The notes beneath the pieces are model-generated. The model did not search any database and was not told where the DNA came from. It was given only the letters and a program-made list of their open reading frames with translations. A stretch of DNA of 64,000 bases from Prorocentrum cordatum. Lineage: Eukaryota; Sar; Dinophyceae; Prorocentrales; Prorocentraceae. Below, one piece after another: positions 17,836 through 25,641 of the stretch. Numbering within the stretch: position 1 is the stretch's first letter; each line of letters begins with the position of its first letter. The stretch lies in NCBI GenBank assembly GCA_963575745.1, contig CAUYUJ010003597.1, positions 1 through 64,000 of the forward strand. Direction: 5' to 3'. The position numbers were made by a program, and so were the translations under genes.

Positions 17836-19065
17836 TCAGAAATTGGACTGTCTGTCCAAACGATACTCGAGTTGTGCGAGTCCCAGCTTTTGATTCATCT
17901 CTGCTGGATGGGAATCGCGCCGAGGACCCCTACCGTCAACTACCATAGGCTCGTCATCCACACACAAACACCCTGGGCCGTCGTCCTCTAGATCGGCCTC
18001 TGAGTCGACGTGTGGGGCGCCCTCGCCCCCTTGAGAAGGCGGTGGCATAACAATAGCAGGATCATCAACATTGAACGTGTTGTCCGGTCTTATCCCTGCG
18101 GCTGGTTGAGGTCCGTCTGGGACGGCCGCAGCTTCTCCTGTTTCTGTAGGGATTGTGACGGATCGTACCTCTGTCGCCGCTTTCTCGCATGCTTTTCGCA
18201 GAGGGGATTGAGGCGACTGGTCATCAGCAGTACCATCTAAGATGTTGCTGTACACCTGGTCAGAATTCTCAATGGTGGGTCGTTTTCCCTCTGGGGTACG
18301 CCCTGTCTCCATGTTTAGTCCGTCCAATTGTCTCAGAGGGACAACATAGCTATCTGGTCCAACCAGCCCCCCCGCTTTGTGCACATACCCCAAGTATATC
18401 CCTGGAATCATCGTTGCGCCAGTCTTGGCAGTCCGAAATCTGGACCCAGGTGGAGGCACGTAGCGCACGAGGGACCCAAAGGGAAGGAGCGGAGCATCGA
18501 ATTTACATCCAAAGCGTCGCTCCCAACTTGACTGTCCCTCTGCTGGGGTTCGAGTATTGTAGCATAAGCAGAAGTAACGGACTGCGTAGGTCCAAAACGG
18601 TGGCGGAAGACCAGCCTGCATAAGTAAGGCTCTGGCCCCCATCTGCACCACGCCAATTGCACGCTCGGCAACAGCGTTATGTTTCTTGTTCCCTGGGATG
18701 GTAGGATCATGGGCAATATTGAGCTCGTAACATGCCCTCGCAAGCTCTCTTGCACCATCTGCATAACAATACTCGAACTTCTCCTCCGGGGCTCTCAGGT
18801 TTACTAAAAAAATGCAAACGTGAACCGCAAACTTGTCGTGCACACCCTGAGCGGCAAGAAAGTCCGTAGCTCGGTCGCGAAAAGTCACACACGCGGTCTC
18901 ATCGCGGAGCCCCCGCGATAGTTCATCCATCGCAGACCAATGGTCCATCGTCGCCAGGTGTCCGAACGACGCGGGGTTAGCGCATGGGCGGGGAACCTTT
19001 AGCCCTTTGTTTTGCGCTTTGCGCTGTTGCTTTCTGATAGCTTTGGCCCACATACTGAACAACAT
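17836..19065 (-). CDS. Pol fragment: integrase core and C terminus
   Basis: 409 aa. Catalytic triad visible: D41 in ATMDHWSAM, D103 in CYADGARELARACYELNI, E134 in HNAVAERAIGVVQ. These are followed by PPPFWTYAVRYFCLCYNTR and the FGCKFDAPLLPFGSLVRYVPP segment typical of retroelement integrases, then GIYLGYV. The C-terminal ~150 residues are an acidic linker. Integrase upstream of RT places the element in Ty1/copia order. Confidence 0.9.
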   Translation of the reverse strand: MLFSMWAKAIRKQQRKAQNKGLKVPRPCANPASFGHLATMDHWSAMDELSRGLRDETACVTFRDRATDFLAAQGVHDKFAVHVCIFLVNLRAPEEKFEYCYADGARELARACYELNIAHDPTIPGNKKHNAVAERAIGVVQMGARALLMQAGLPPPFWTYAVRYFCLCYNTRTPAEGQSSWERRFGCKFDAPLLPFGSLVRYVPPPGSRFRTAKTGATMIPGIYLGYVHKAGGLVGPDSYVVPLRQLDGLNMETGRTPEGKRPTIENSDQVYSNILDGTADDQSPQSPLRKACEKAATEVRSVTIPTETGEAAAVPDGPQPAAGIRPDNTFNVDDPAIVMPPPSQGGEGAPHVDSEADLEDDGPGCLCVDDEPMVVDGRGPRRDSHPAEMNQKLGLAQLEYRLDRQSNF

Positions 19066-19259
19066 GGGTTCTTGGGAGTATGAGTTAGAAGGCGCGGCAG
19101 GGAGGCTGCGGCCTTCTTTAGCCGCTCGGCAAGGGTCTCCGACACCTCAACCTCCGCAACGTCTGGGTCTAAATCTGGCGGTGCGTCGACGTCGACTACG
19201 TCGACACCGTCAGCGTCTCCAACTTCACCCTCCTCGGGTCCTGGGGCCGCGCTGCACAC
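18999..19259 (-). CDS. Pol fragment: pre-integrase zinc finger
   Basis: Short frame with LAERLKKAAASLPRLLTHTPKN split by normal residues, then CCSVCGPKL. This matches the HPKxxxCxxC end of the GAG_pre-integrase zinc-binding domain. It overlaps the integrase frame, so a one-base shift near 19050 joins them. Confidence 0.55.
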   Translation of the reverse strand: MCSAAPGPEEGEVGDADGVDVVDVDAPPDLDPDVAEVEVSETLAERLKKAAASLPRLLTHTPKNPCCSVCGPKLSESNSAKRKTKG

Positions 19260-19803
19260 TTGAGTCCAATCCTCGGTTTATTTCGCAAGGAAGGCGCCCT
19301 GAAACTCCGCACCCACGTGGGCACCTGTATGCGGCAGCGCAGGCCTCGGTTTTGCCGGGCTGCTCGTCGCACTGACCGACGGCTTGACCGTGGTCAGGCA
19401 AAGCTGAGAGACTTTTGAAGGCAGCGATACCGGTCGGCGTCCGATTCCAACCGCTTTCACTAGCCTTTTGAGGCGAATAGTAGAAGTAGGTGATGGCATC
19501 CGCAGAGTCTATCGAAGATGGGAAGGCGGGCGCGATCTCAGTCGGCCGTCCATCAGCGTAGCTGTGGGCCCCAATCAACTCATGTGCACGCAGGTCTATG
19601 GTTACGCGAGTCTGGACAGCATGGGGCGGAGGGCCTCCCGCCGATTCCACATTGTCCAGGAATGCCTTGGCGCCTGGCGCCACGCAACACCACCGCTCGG
19701 GGGTTTCACCTTTTCCGGCGGCAACCGCACACATCCACTGACCCAGCGCCTCTTTGCCTGATAGGGTCAAGTATGGCATCTTGCCCTCAACGGCCAGGTC
19801 CAC
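19225..19803 (-). CDS. Pol fragment: protease C terminus / linker
   Basis: Begins VEGKMPYLTL, a common segment C-terminal to retroelement proteases, and continues with LGQWMCAVAAGKG and IDLRAHELIGAHSYADGRPTE interrupted by ordinary residues. The end is low-complexity. Same frame as the protease core. No separate function is evident. Confidence 0.5.
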   Translation of the reverse strand: MDLAVEGKMPYLTLSGKEALGQWMCAVAAGKGETPERWCCVAPGAKAFLDNVESAGGPPPHAVQTRVTIDLRAHELIGAHSYADGRPTEIAPAFPSSIDSADAITYFYYSPQKASESGWNRTPTGIAAFKSLSALPDHGQAVGQCDEQPGKTEACAAAYRCPRGCGVSGRLPCEINRGLDSSVQRGPRTRGG

Positions 19804-19920
19804 TCTTTGGCCGTTGGGCAGTAACAGGTAGGGTCTTTGGCCTGCTGGCCAAAAGAAGCTTAAAGCCGTGATCCATGCGCCGCTCTCCTACCGAAATCAC
19901 GCACGGAGCTTCCGGCATGA

Positions 19921-20211
19921 CTAAAGCGTTAAAACTACCACCCTTAAATTTAGGATGCGAACTGAACCGAGGGCCTTTGATTCTCCCCCAGCAGTGTTCA
20001 GAGTGATCGATTGCGGAAGCTTTCGAATCAACTTCATTGCACCTGCACTTCTAATGTATTTCTCCGCTATGAGGTTATACCCACATCCAGTGTCAATGGT
20101 GAAGCTCAGCGCGCCAAGATACGCAGCATCTTTGTCTGTGCATCCAGCAGCGGTTTTGCCGTGCAGGCCCTCTTTCCCCTCCTGTGTCTTCAACCAGATG
20201 CCAGACTTCAT
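19921..20211 (-). CDS. Pol fragment: aspartic protease core
   Basis: 96 aa with LSFTIDTGCGYNLIAEKYI, containing the D-T-G active-site triad in the usual hydrophobic strand. After it come a helix (SAGAMKLIRKL) and TLNTAGGESKALGSVRI, consistent with a retropepsin-type monomer that acts as a dimer. Upstream residues lie in the frame of the 20093-20683 ORF. Confidence 0.8.
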   Translation of the reverse strand: MKSGIWLKTQEGKEGLHGKTAAGCTDKDAAYLGALSFTIDTGCGYNLIAEKYIRSAGAMKLIRKLPQSITLNTAGGESKALGSVRILNLRVVVLTL

Positions 20212-20683
20212 CTTGCAGGTCCGACGTTTTGATCAAAGCTTCTGCAGTAGATGCCCTCGACTGAGTGGATATATGTCTGCGCACTTCCCCTGGGAACCTC
20301 CATCTATCTTTGCTACTCGAAGGCAACTCTTTCAAGTCGTGGCGACGCGCCTTTCTCCAAGTGATAGTGGGTTCCTCAGTAGAGGGGTGAAAACGGACAC
20401 GGAGATTGCATCTATCGCTGTTCTGATGTCGGATGCAACTCTTACTAGGGGGGACGCACCAGCACTTCTTGATCGCGCCCCGAGAAAGAGGATACAGGAA
20501 ATTCGCAAGGACATCGACGGGATTCTCGACCTGTTTCCTGCTTTCCTGGTGAAACTCATCGCCGGCGGGGTTCCAGTAGTCTCCTCCGCCGGCATCAGCA
20601 ACAGCTTTCAAAAACTTGGGGCTGGTTTGTTTCTGCCCAGGGAGGCCCCGAAACAACGGGGCAGGGCGCGCTATGGCACCCAA
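20093..20683 (-). CDS. Gag-protease linker fragment, 196 aa
   Basis: Same frame as gag, separated from its stop by about 165 bases that contain the palindrome at 20821. Early part NFLYPLSRGAIKKCWCVPP and STEEPTITWRKARRHDLKEL appear genuine; after about residue 150 the true reading has moved to the protease frame. Confidence 0.4.
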   Translation of the reverse strand: MGAIARPAPLFRGLPGQKQTSPKFLKAVADAGGGDYWNPAGDEFHQESRKQVENPVDVLANFLYPLSRGAIKKCWCVPPSKSCIRHQNSDRCNLRVRFHPSTEEPTITWRKARRHDLKELPSSSKDRWRFPGEVRRHISTQSRASTAEALIKTSDLQDEVWHLVEDTGGERGPARQNRCWMHRQRCCVSWRAELHH

Positions 20684-20848
20684 GCTGACTTGGTCAGCGG
20701 GTCTCTTCTGACCCCCCCGCTTTTCGTTTGACCGACGCAGGCTTCGTCACATCCGTCGAGCAAGGAAGATAAGGAAGAATACCCTTAACACAATTATATG
20801 TATCATTCCTCCAACACTGACGGCTGAGCCGCCAGTGTGGAGCCATTA

Positions 20849-22840
20849 TCACGGATGACCGTCCGTGGTTTGGGCAAACCAGCACTCTTTGCCGCGCGAG
20901 CACTTACCTGTTTCCCTGTAGGAGCGGCAGACCATGTCTTTGCCTTTGCCATTGCCTTTACTCTTGTCCCCATCCTTTTTACGTTTGTCAGAGTTAGTGC
21001 TAGAGGCTTTCGAGCCACTGTTACCTCCTGTTGATGAGACATTGGCAGCGGCGGCATTGGCTTGTTTGGTTGTACGCTCGCATCCCAAAGATTGTCCCGC
21101 GTCAAACTTCGACTGCCCCCAACTGTCGCGTTTGAGCTTCTCAGCGTCACTCAGCGCTCTGTTGGCCTCGTTGCAACCATCTGCTGGCCCTCGACAATTC
21201 TTGGGATCTCGGGAATACGCGTAACATGGGATAGTGCTCTCTTTTCCGCGCGATTGATTGGATTGACTCCTGTTTTTCTGTTGCGCTCCTTTTCCACGTC
21301 CGCCCGTCGGGGTCTGGGATCGACCCTGCCCTTTTCGGCTTCGGCCCTTAGATCTCCCCCTGGTACCCTTATCCTGGGCAGGTGCGGCGCCGGATTTCTT
21401 TCCCGTTCTCGGCTGAGCCGGCGCGGCATTCTTGGGCTTCTTATGATTAAAGGGGCAGCCTTTCCCACCATCTGGGCTGGTTTCGCCCTTACGCACGTAC
21501 TTGCACGTCGTCTCGCCCTTAGTCAATCCGCTTTTCATGACGTCAGTGGGTTTCCCCAGCTTAGCTGCCACTTCTGCCGGAGCGGCTTTACCGCCGGCAT
21601 TCCTTCGGTTGTCATTACCCCCACCTCCGCCTAACCGCGCCTGTCTAGCACAGTAGTTCAAAGTACCCTCATGCACGCTGATGTTCCATTCTTCTTTTTC
21701 TCGCAACATCATGTCCTCGATTTGCTCCACCAGCCATTCATAGCTCTTCACGCCATGTCCCATTTTGTCTCTTGACATGTCGTATAGTTTGCATGCAAGG
21801 TCCAGCTTGCTCGGTTTTCTGCATTGCTCAAGGAAATGTGCATGCATTGAGGCCCTCTTTTCATCAGACGGAGGTCGTGCGCCGTAGAGCTGTTGGTATA
21901 CGTCTGTCCATTCATTAAAAAAATGATACAGGTCGGCATCGGGCTTGCGAGGGTCAATAACTACCTTGAAGATATCACGCGAATTGCGATATTGGCCCAA
22001 CTCCGATCGGACAGAGCACCAATGGCAAATGGCTCGTACCATCTCGCGCCCAGTCAAGAGCCTTCCTTCATTCTGGGCGCTATACTCCATCCGTTGGATC
22101 TGCTGGAGGAAATGGATATGATGACCAGTCTGAATACGATTTCTTCGCATCTTGTTGAATTGTTCGATCAGTTTTGCAGCAATCATAAGGTCAAGACGCT
22201 GAAAGCGCCCTGCGTCTTTCAGCTGCTCATCGTCCACGGCTGGGCCCATAGGTTCCGCGATCCAGCGATGCGCTGCCTGACTCTCAGGCGACGATCCGGC
22301 GATCGCCCGGACCGCATGCATTTGCCGCTCCCTTATGTGAGCAACAGTGGGAATATCCATTAGGTCGATTTTCTGAGTATTGCCCACCTGTCTCCATTGA
22401 TCTAACGGCGCACCTTCATCAATGACAACTGGATCCTGCGGCCCGCGAGGGCCTTGAGGTCCCCCGCGGCTGCCTCCGCCATCCGAGGGATCTGAACCCC
22501 CTGGGCTTCCTGGAGGCGATTTATGTGGTCGTTCGCCACGATCGTCGCCACGCACCGACGGGCTCTCGGAATTCGGAGCGTCACTCTTATAGTCCCCATT
22601 TCCGCCCTGCCCTTCGCCGCCCGACGACTTAGTCGCCGTCGGTCCCACAGAGCCATCCTTTGCGGATGGGCGGTAATTGGCGAGTATGTTGTCGTCATTA
22701 AACCCTGTCAATTTAATGTCAATTGGAAATCCATTATCAGGGATACTCGGCTTAGCCGGACCCTCTAGGGCAGGACCTGGGACAGTAAAGTTATCGCGCA
22801 ACAGCGGTCTTACAGGAGTGTCTCGAGACAGTAACGGCAA
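20849..22840 (-). CDS. Gag-like nucleocapsid protein, 663 aa
   Basis: Residues 1-150 are disordered (Gly/Pro/Ser-rich; palindromes at 22748 and 22625 encode PAKP and ATKS). Residues about 165-400 are helical and match a retroelement gag layout (KLIEQFNKMRRNRIQTGH, YHFFNEWTDVYQQLYGARP, SYEWLVEQIEDMMLREKEEW). The C-terminal third is Lys/Arg/Gly-rich with zinc-finger-like motifs: CKYVRKGE...CPFNH, a CYAYSRDPKNCRG...C set, and a final CRSYRETGKCSRGKECWFAQ. The last fits C-x8-C-x5-C-x3-H, with His replaced by Gln. CCCH fingers replace the CCHC knuckle of most copia gags. Role: RNA binding and particle formation. Confidence 0.78.
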   Translation of the reverse strand: MPLLSRDTPVRPLLRDNFTVPGPALEGPAKPSIPDNGFPIDIKLTGFNDDNILANYRPSAKDGSVGPTATKSSGGEGQGGNGDYKSDAPNSESPSVRGDDRGERPHKSPPGSPGGSDPSDGGGSRGGPQGPRGPQDPVVIDEGAPLDQWRQVGNTQKIDLMDIPTVAHIRERQMHAVRAIAGSSPESQAAHRWIAEPMGPAVDDEQLKDAGRFQRLDLMIAAKLIEQFNKMRRNRIQTGHHIHFLQQIQRMEYSAQNEGRLLTGREMVRAICHWCSVRSELGQYRNSRDIFKVVIDPRKPDADLYHFFNEWTDVYQQLYGARPPSDEKRASMHAHFLEQCRKPSKLDLACKLYDMSRDKMGHGVKSYEWLVEQIEDMMLREKEEWNISVHEGTLNYCARQARLGGGGGNDNRRNAGGKAAPAEVAAKLGKPTDVMKSGLTKGETTCKYVRKGETSPDGGKGCPFNHKKPKNAAPAQPRTGKKSGAAPAQDKGTRGRSKGRSRKGQGRSQTPTGGRGKGAQQKNRSQSNQSRGKESTIPCYAYSRDPKNCRGPADGCNEANRALSDAEKLKRDSWGQSKFDAGQSLGCERTTKQANAAAANVSSTGGNSGSKASSTNSDKRKKDGDKSKGNGKGKDMVCRSYRETGKCSRGKECWFAQTTDGHP

Positions 22841-22880
22841 ATCAAATGAGCTCAGAGTGAGCCCTTTTCTTCGTTTCTGT

Positions 22881-23333
22881 TCAGTATACGGAGTTGGATC
22901 CGCGATGATGTGTCTCAGCTGCGTTCGTCATGGCCTCTTCTTCTCGCATGTTGGCGGCCGACCTTTCACTCTTCCGTAAAACACATGTGGAACATCTCCC
23001 GGCGTTCGCATCGAAATGATCTTCACAAGCCGACAGGTCACAGCCGGCGCAATTACCCGTCCTCGGGCGAGAGCAAACCGAACAAAACTGAGCCACTATG
23101 GAACTCTCTGCTAACCCCCGCTCCTCGGGTGGAGATTGCGCCACCTCCCTTACCAGCAGGGTTGACGCCCCCGCATTTGCTACGTTTGTCAAGTCAGACT
23201 GCGATGGAACGGACACGGTGCCAGACGACTGAGCCGCCGACAATTGATGCACGTTCGCCCCCAGTCGGCTTGGTCGGCGGGCATCTAGCATTGCTCGATT
23301 GCATGCGCTGCAGGGATTCTCTGGCTTCTTCAT
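22881..23333 (-). CDS. Leader protein fragment: Cys-rich zinc-binding domain, 150 aa
   Basis: Carries CSACNRAML near the start (NPCSACNRAM) and then FCSVCSRPRTGNCAGCDLSA, CEDHFDANAGRCSTC: a run of CxxC pairs spaced for two zinc ions. It follows the coiled coil (in a different frame) and precedes gag, also in another frame. Probably the C-terminal domain of the leader protein. Confidence 0.55.
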   Translation of the reverse strand: MKKPENPCSACNRAMLDARRPSRLGANVHQLSAAQSSGTVSVPSQSDLTNVANAGASTLLVREVAQSPPEERGLAESSIVAQFCSVCSRPRTGNCAGCDLSACEDHFDANAGRCSTCVLRKSERSAANMREEEAMTNAAETHHRGSNSVY

Positions 23334-23349
23334 GCGATCTAAGTTCTTC

Positions 23350-23913
23350 CTAATATTGATTAATCTGGTCGGTTATCTTCGCAGCTACAGCTCGGGTGTT
23401 AACCGCTTCCAGCCTGGCGTGTTTAAGCTCTTATTGTAAGGTATGCTTTTCTCGCTCCGCCCTGGCCGTAACGATTCGTTCTCCTTCTACTCTAGCCACC
23501 GCAACAGCCGCAGTGACCGTTTCGGCATCAACAGACTGAGCAGTAGCCGCCGCGACGGCCTGCCGTTCCGAAGACAGCATCTCTCGATATCTGTTTTCAG
23601 CTTCTACCTCCGCCTGCCGCTGGGCGGCCGCGGTCTGATGATACATTTGTTCCATCAGTTCTCGTTATCGCCCCCTAGCGGCCGTGGCTAGAGCGAGTCT
23701 CTCAGCCTCCAGTGCTCCCCGAACTTCTTCCATGGTCGCAGTCATCTCCTCTCGATCCAGACGGGCCCTTTCGGCCAACTATGCTTCACTTGCGAGGAAG
23801 TCTCGCTGGGTGTTAGCCTCAGCTAGCCTAGCCTGGCCCTGGATAGCCCTCATGAGAAGATAAGTGCAGTTGTGTTCCATGGGAAGGCACTCGGTACACA
23901 ACCATTGGAAATT
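23350..23913 (-). pseudogene. Leader protein fragment: coiled coil with five in-frame stops around and within it
   Basis: The frame of the 24558-23914 ORF continues through TGA (23914-23916) as NFQWLCTECLPMEHNCTYLL, RAIQGQARLAEANTQRDFL. It then passes TAG (23779), TAA (23665), TAA (23431) and TAG (23350). Between stops it stays Ala/Glu/Arg-rich with heptad character (AAAQRQAEVEAENRYREML, EERLALATAARGR-like strings). Reading through four stops in one frame with unbroken coiled-coil character shows real but decayed coding sequence. Confidence 0.6.
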
Positions 23914-24558
23914 TCACTTGGAGCACACCTCAGAGCAACTCTTACAAACTGGATGCCTACATGCACCTTCTGTCCTGTAGGCTTTCCCCGGACATCTACT
24001 TTCCGCCTGAGGCGTGCAGTCAACGTTTGGGTGCCAGCATTCCTCCATTATAGAGATGGTACTGTTGCTCCTTGAAGTAGACCTCGCTCCTGATCTAGGT
24101 ATGTTGGGTCTTCCCCTACTAGACGCGTTCGATCTGGGGCGAACAAAAGTGCTTTCTGGGGGGTTGGGTACGTCTAGGAGCTCCTCATCCCTCTCGTCCT
24201 GCTTTATTAGCTCAGTGCACGAAGCTGGTTGTCCAACCATTTCCTCATCCTCAACAACAGCTGGCATCGAGGGTTGCCAGTCGCCCGAAGTGACCGCGGG
24301 ACGAAAGAAACCTTCTTTCAGTGGTGAGACAGTTAGGTCATAATCCTCGTTTCTCTGCTTCTTGAGGTGAGGCGCAGGGGTCCGTCCTGTGGACTCCCTC
24401 TCATGCTTCGCCTGAGCCTCAGTCCTGTCCGCCTGAGCCTCATCAGATCCATCTGGAGACCACCTCTCGCCTTGGGCGGGGAAGTCTTCTTCCATCATCA
24501 GGGACAATTCTCGGCTCAGAGAGATTTCGCTGTTGATATTATCAAAATCTTCCTCCAT
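23914..24558 (-). CDS. Leader protein fragment: acidic N terminus and Cys/His-rich domain, 214 aa
   Basis: Acidic start (MEEDFDNINSEISLSRELSL), polar middle, Ser/Arg stretch, and a Cys/His cluster at the end: ECWHPNVDCTPQ, RCPGKAYRTEGACRHPVCKS, CSEVC, continuing past the TGA into WLCTEC. Followed by a coiled coil, this is an RBCC/TRIM-like order of zinc domain then coiled coil. Family not identified. Confidence 0.5.
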   Translation of the reverse strand: MEEDFDNINSEISLSRELSLMMEEDFPAQGERWSPDGSDEAQADRTEAQAKHERESTGRTPAPHLKKQRNEDYDLTVSPLKEGFFRPAVTSGDWQPSMPAVVEDEEMVGQPASCTELIKQDERDEELLDVPNPPESTFVRPRSNASSRGRPNIPRSGARSTSRSNSTISIMEECWHPNVDCTPQAESRCPGKAYRTEGACRHPVCKSCSEVCSK

Positions 24559-24612
24559 TGAGTTTATGTCATGTTCTTGAACAATGGGGCCATCACTGCC
24601 CTGACCAAATTG

Positions 24613-25083
24613 TCAATGTAATGCTATCGGGACGGGGGCGTCTCTATTCGTACCTGCCCATTCGCCTGGGACGCCGGGGTACACGCCCGCGTTCTCATGG
24701 GCTTCCCCTCGCCGACTGGTTTCACCAGTGGCAGGCACGATTGCATGTGTAGCATTCGGAATCGGGCTGATTGACTGCGTCGATTTGGCACTCCAAGACG
24801 AGAACGCGCTTTGTCTAGGTCTCGCTGTTATGCCTTTTCGCCCGTGCGGGTCTGGGGTTTGTTCCCGGTTGCCAATCGGAATCCCGGAGGGGGAGACATC
24901 TACCGACATCTCTGCCACCCCTTCAGTGCTTCTGCCCCTAGATACCCGAGTGGCGATATAAGCAGGAGGGATACGGCCCTGACTCGGGCCGCTCTCAAAA
25001 GCCTTATGTCCGTCATGTTGTACAACATGCCTGTCGGCGCTTCGCGAAACGACGGACTCGTCATCTGGCTTATCACAGATCAT
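24613..25083 (-). CDS. First ORF after the 5' LTR, 156 aa
   Basis: Same frame as the next ORF and separated from it by one TGA (24613-24615); reading through gives QFGQGSDGPIVQEHDINS, then MEEDFDN. Composition is Ser/Arg/Pro-rich and disordered. Probable N terminus of the leader or gag precursor. The palindromes at 25092 and 25149 lie in its 5' untranslated leader. Confidence 0.4.
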   Translation of the reverse strand: MICDKPDDESVVSRSADRHVVQHDGHKAFESGPSQGRIPPAYIATRVSRGRSTEGVAEMSVDVSPSGIPIGNREQTPDPHGRKGITARPRQSAFSSWSAKSTQSISPIPNATHAIVPATGETSRRGEAHENAGVYPGVPGEWAGTNRDAPVPIALH

Positions 25084-25170
25084 TCCCGCAGCGACTAAGT
25101 CGCGGGGCTCATCCGAAGTTCCTTCTCGTGGGCGAGATGACCCCGCGTCGACTCAGTCGCGCGTTTCGGC

Positions 25171-25179
25171 TGATAACCA
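25171..25179 (-). other. Primer-binding site (TGGTTATCA)
   Basis: On the element strand the 5' LTR ends ...GACT and is followed by GGTTATCAGCC. The TGG needed to pair with a tRNA CCA end shares its T with the LTR end. The sequence resembles, but does not equal, the initiator-Met type TGGTATCAGAGC. The tRNA is not identified. Confidence 0.55.
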
Positions 25180-25522
25180 GTCTTTTCTCTGAGAATCGGG
25201 ATAAGATGCCAAAATAATTAAAGTCTCACGTTCGCTCTGCTCAGGGAGAGAGGGGACGGGATGAGACATCGATAAGACAAATATCCGGTAAGCAAGATTA
25301 CTCCATCAGGAATGCGCAGGGAGGAGGCCGGCTGGCCTACGACCGACGACGCGCGACGGCCGAGGGCTGGCGCGCTCCTTTTTTTATCCTGCAAGCCAAG
25401 GCAAGCTTGCTTGAGCAAACAATACAGCTGCAGGATGCAGCATTAGTTCAGGCAGACAGTGCGTAGCATGCAAGTTGCCTTAAGTTCTCATTGAATATGA
25501 GGCGGAGAGGAGCATATTTACT
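25179..25522 (-). repeat. 5' LTR
   Basis: 344 bp, matching 2746-3088 with about 17 substitutions and one T-run length change near 25378. It should contain the element's promoter and polyadenylation signals, but I cannot point to a convincing TATA box. Confidence 0.92.
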
Positions 25523-25641
25523 GGAACCCTCGGGTGGCGTTTCAGGGCTGTCAGGGGCTGTCTCGGGGGGGCCCAGAGGCCCCGGAACTCCCATGCCCCC
25601 CCGTGGCCGGGGCCCCGGGCGCCCGGGCCTCGCGCTCGGGG
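25523..25641 (+). repeat. Continuation of interrupted satellite monomer, then GC-rich box
   Basis: 25523-25527 is the right target duplication GGAAC. 25528 onward (cctcgggtggcgtttcaggg) matches the monomer interior at about 1943-1965. From about 25593 the sequence becomes a GC-rich box (ggaactcccatgc ... gcgctcgggg) that matches 31933-31984, then an AT tract begins. Confidence 0.8.

Larger units (their letters stand above)
3821..25159. repeat. Family of 21 dispersed 11 bp palindromes CGRCTNAGYCG
   Basis: Exact copies start at 3821, 5053, 7996, 8332, 10126, 10723, 11959, 11998, 12541, 13003, 13033, 13113, 15628, 17824, 20821, 21410, 22625, 22748, 23226, 25092 and 25149. Twelve have CGGCT/AGCCG arms, six CGACT/AGTCG, three mixed CGACT/AGCCG. 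Most lie in linker-coding or leader sequence; the copy at 17824 lies just past a stop in the pol linker. I found none outside the element. Confidence 0.85.
2746..25522 (-). mobile_element. 22.8 kb Ty1/copia-order LTR retrotransposon with extra 3' coding region
   Basis: Bounded by two direct LTRs and a 5 bp near-identical target duplication. Minus-strand order from the 5' LTR is: PBS, zinc-finger/coiled-coil leader, gag, protease, integrase, reverse transcriptase, RNase H, about 11.5 kb of additional coding sequence, PPT, 3' LTR. Integrase before RT defines copia order. Typical copia elements are roughly 5-10 kb, so this is exceptionally long. Coding is broken by many frameshifts and by TGA, TAG and TAA stops, and the LTRs differ at about 17 positions plus a one-base length change (about 95% identity by hand count). 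This copy is therefore probably inactive, unless some breaks are assembly errors. Confidence 0.92.
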
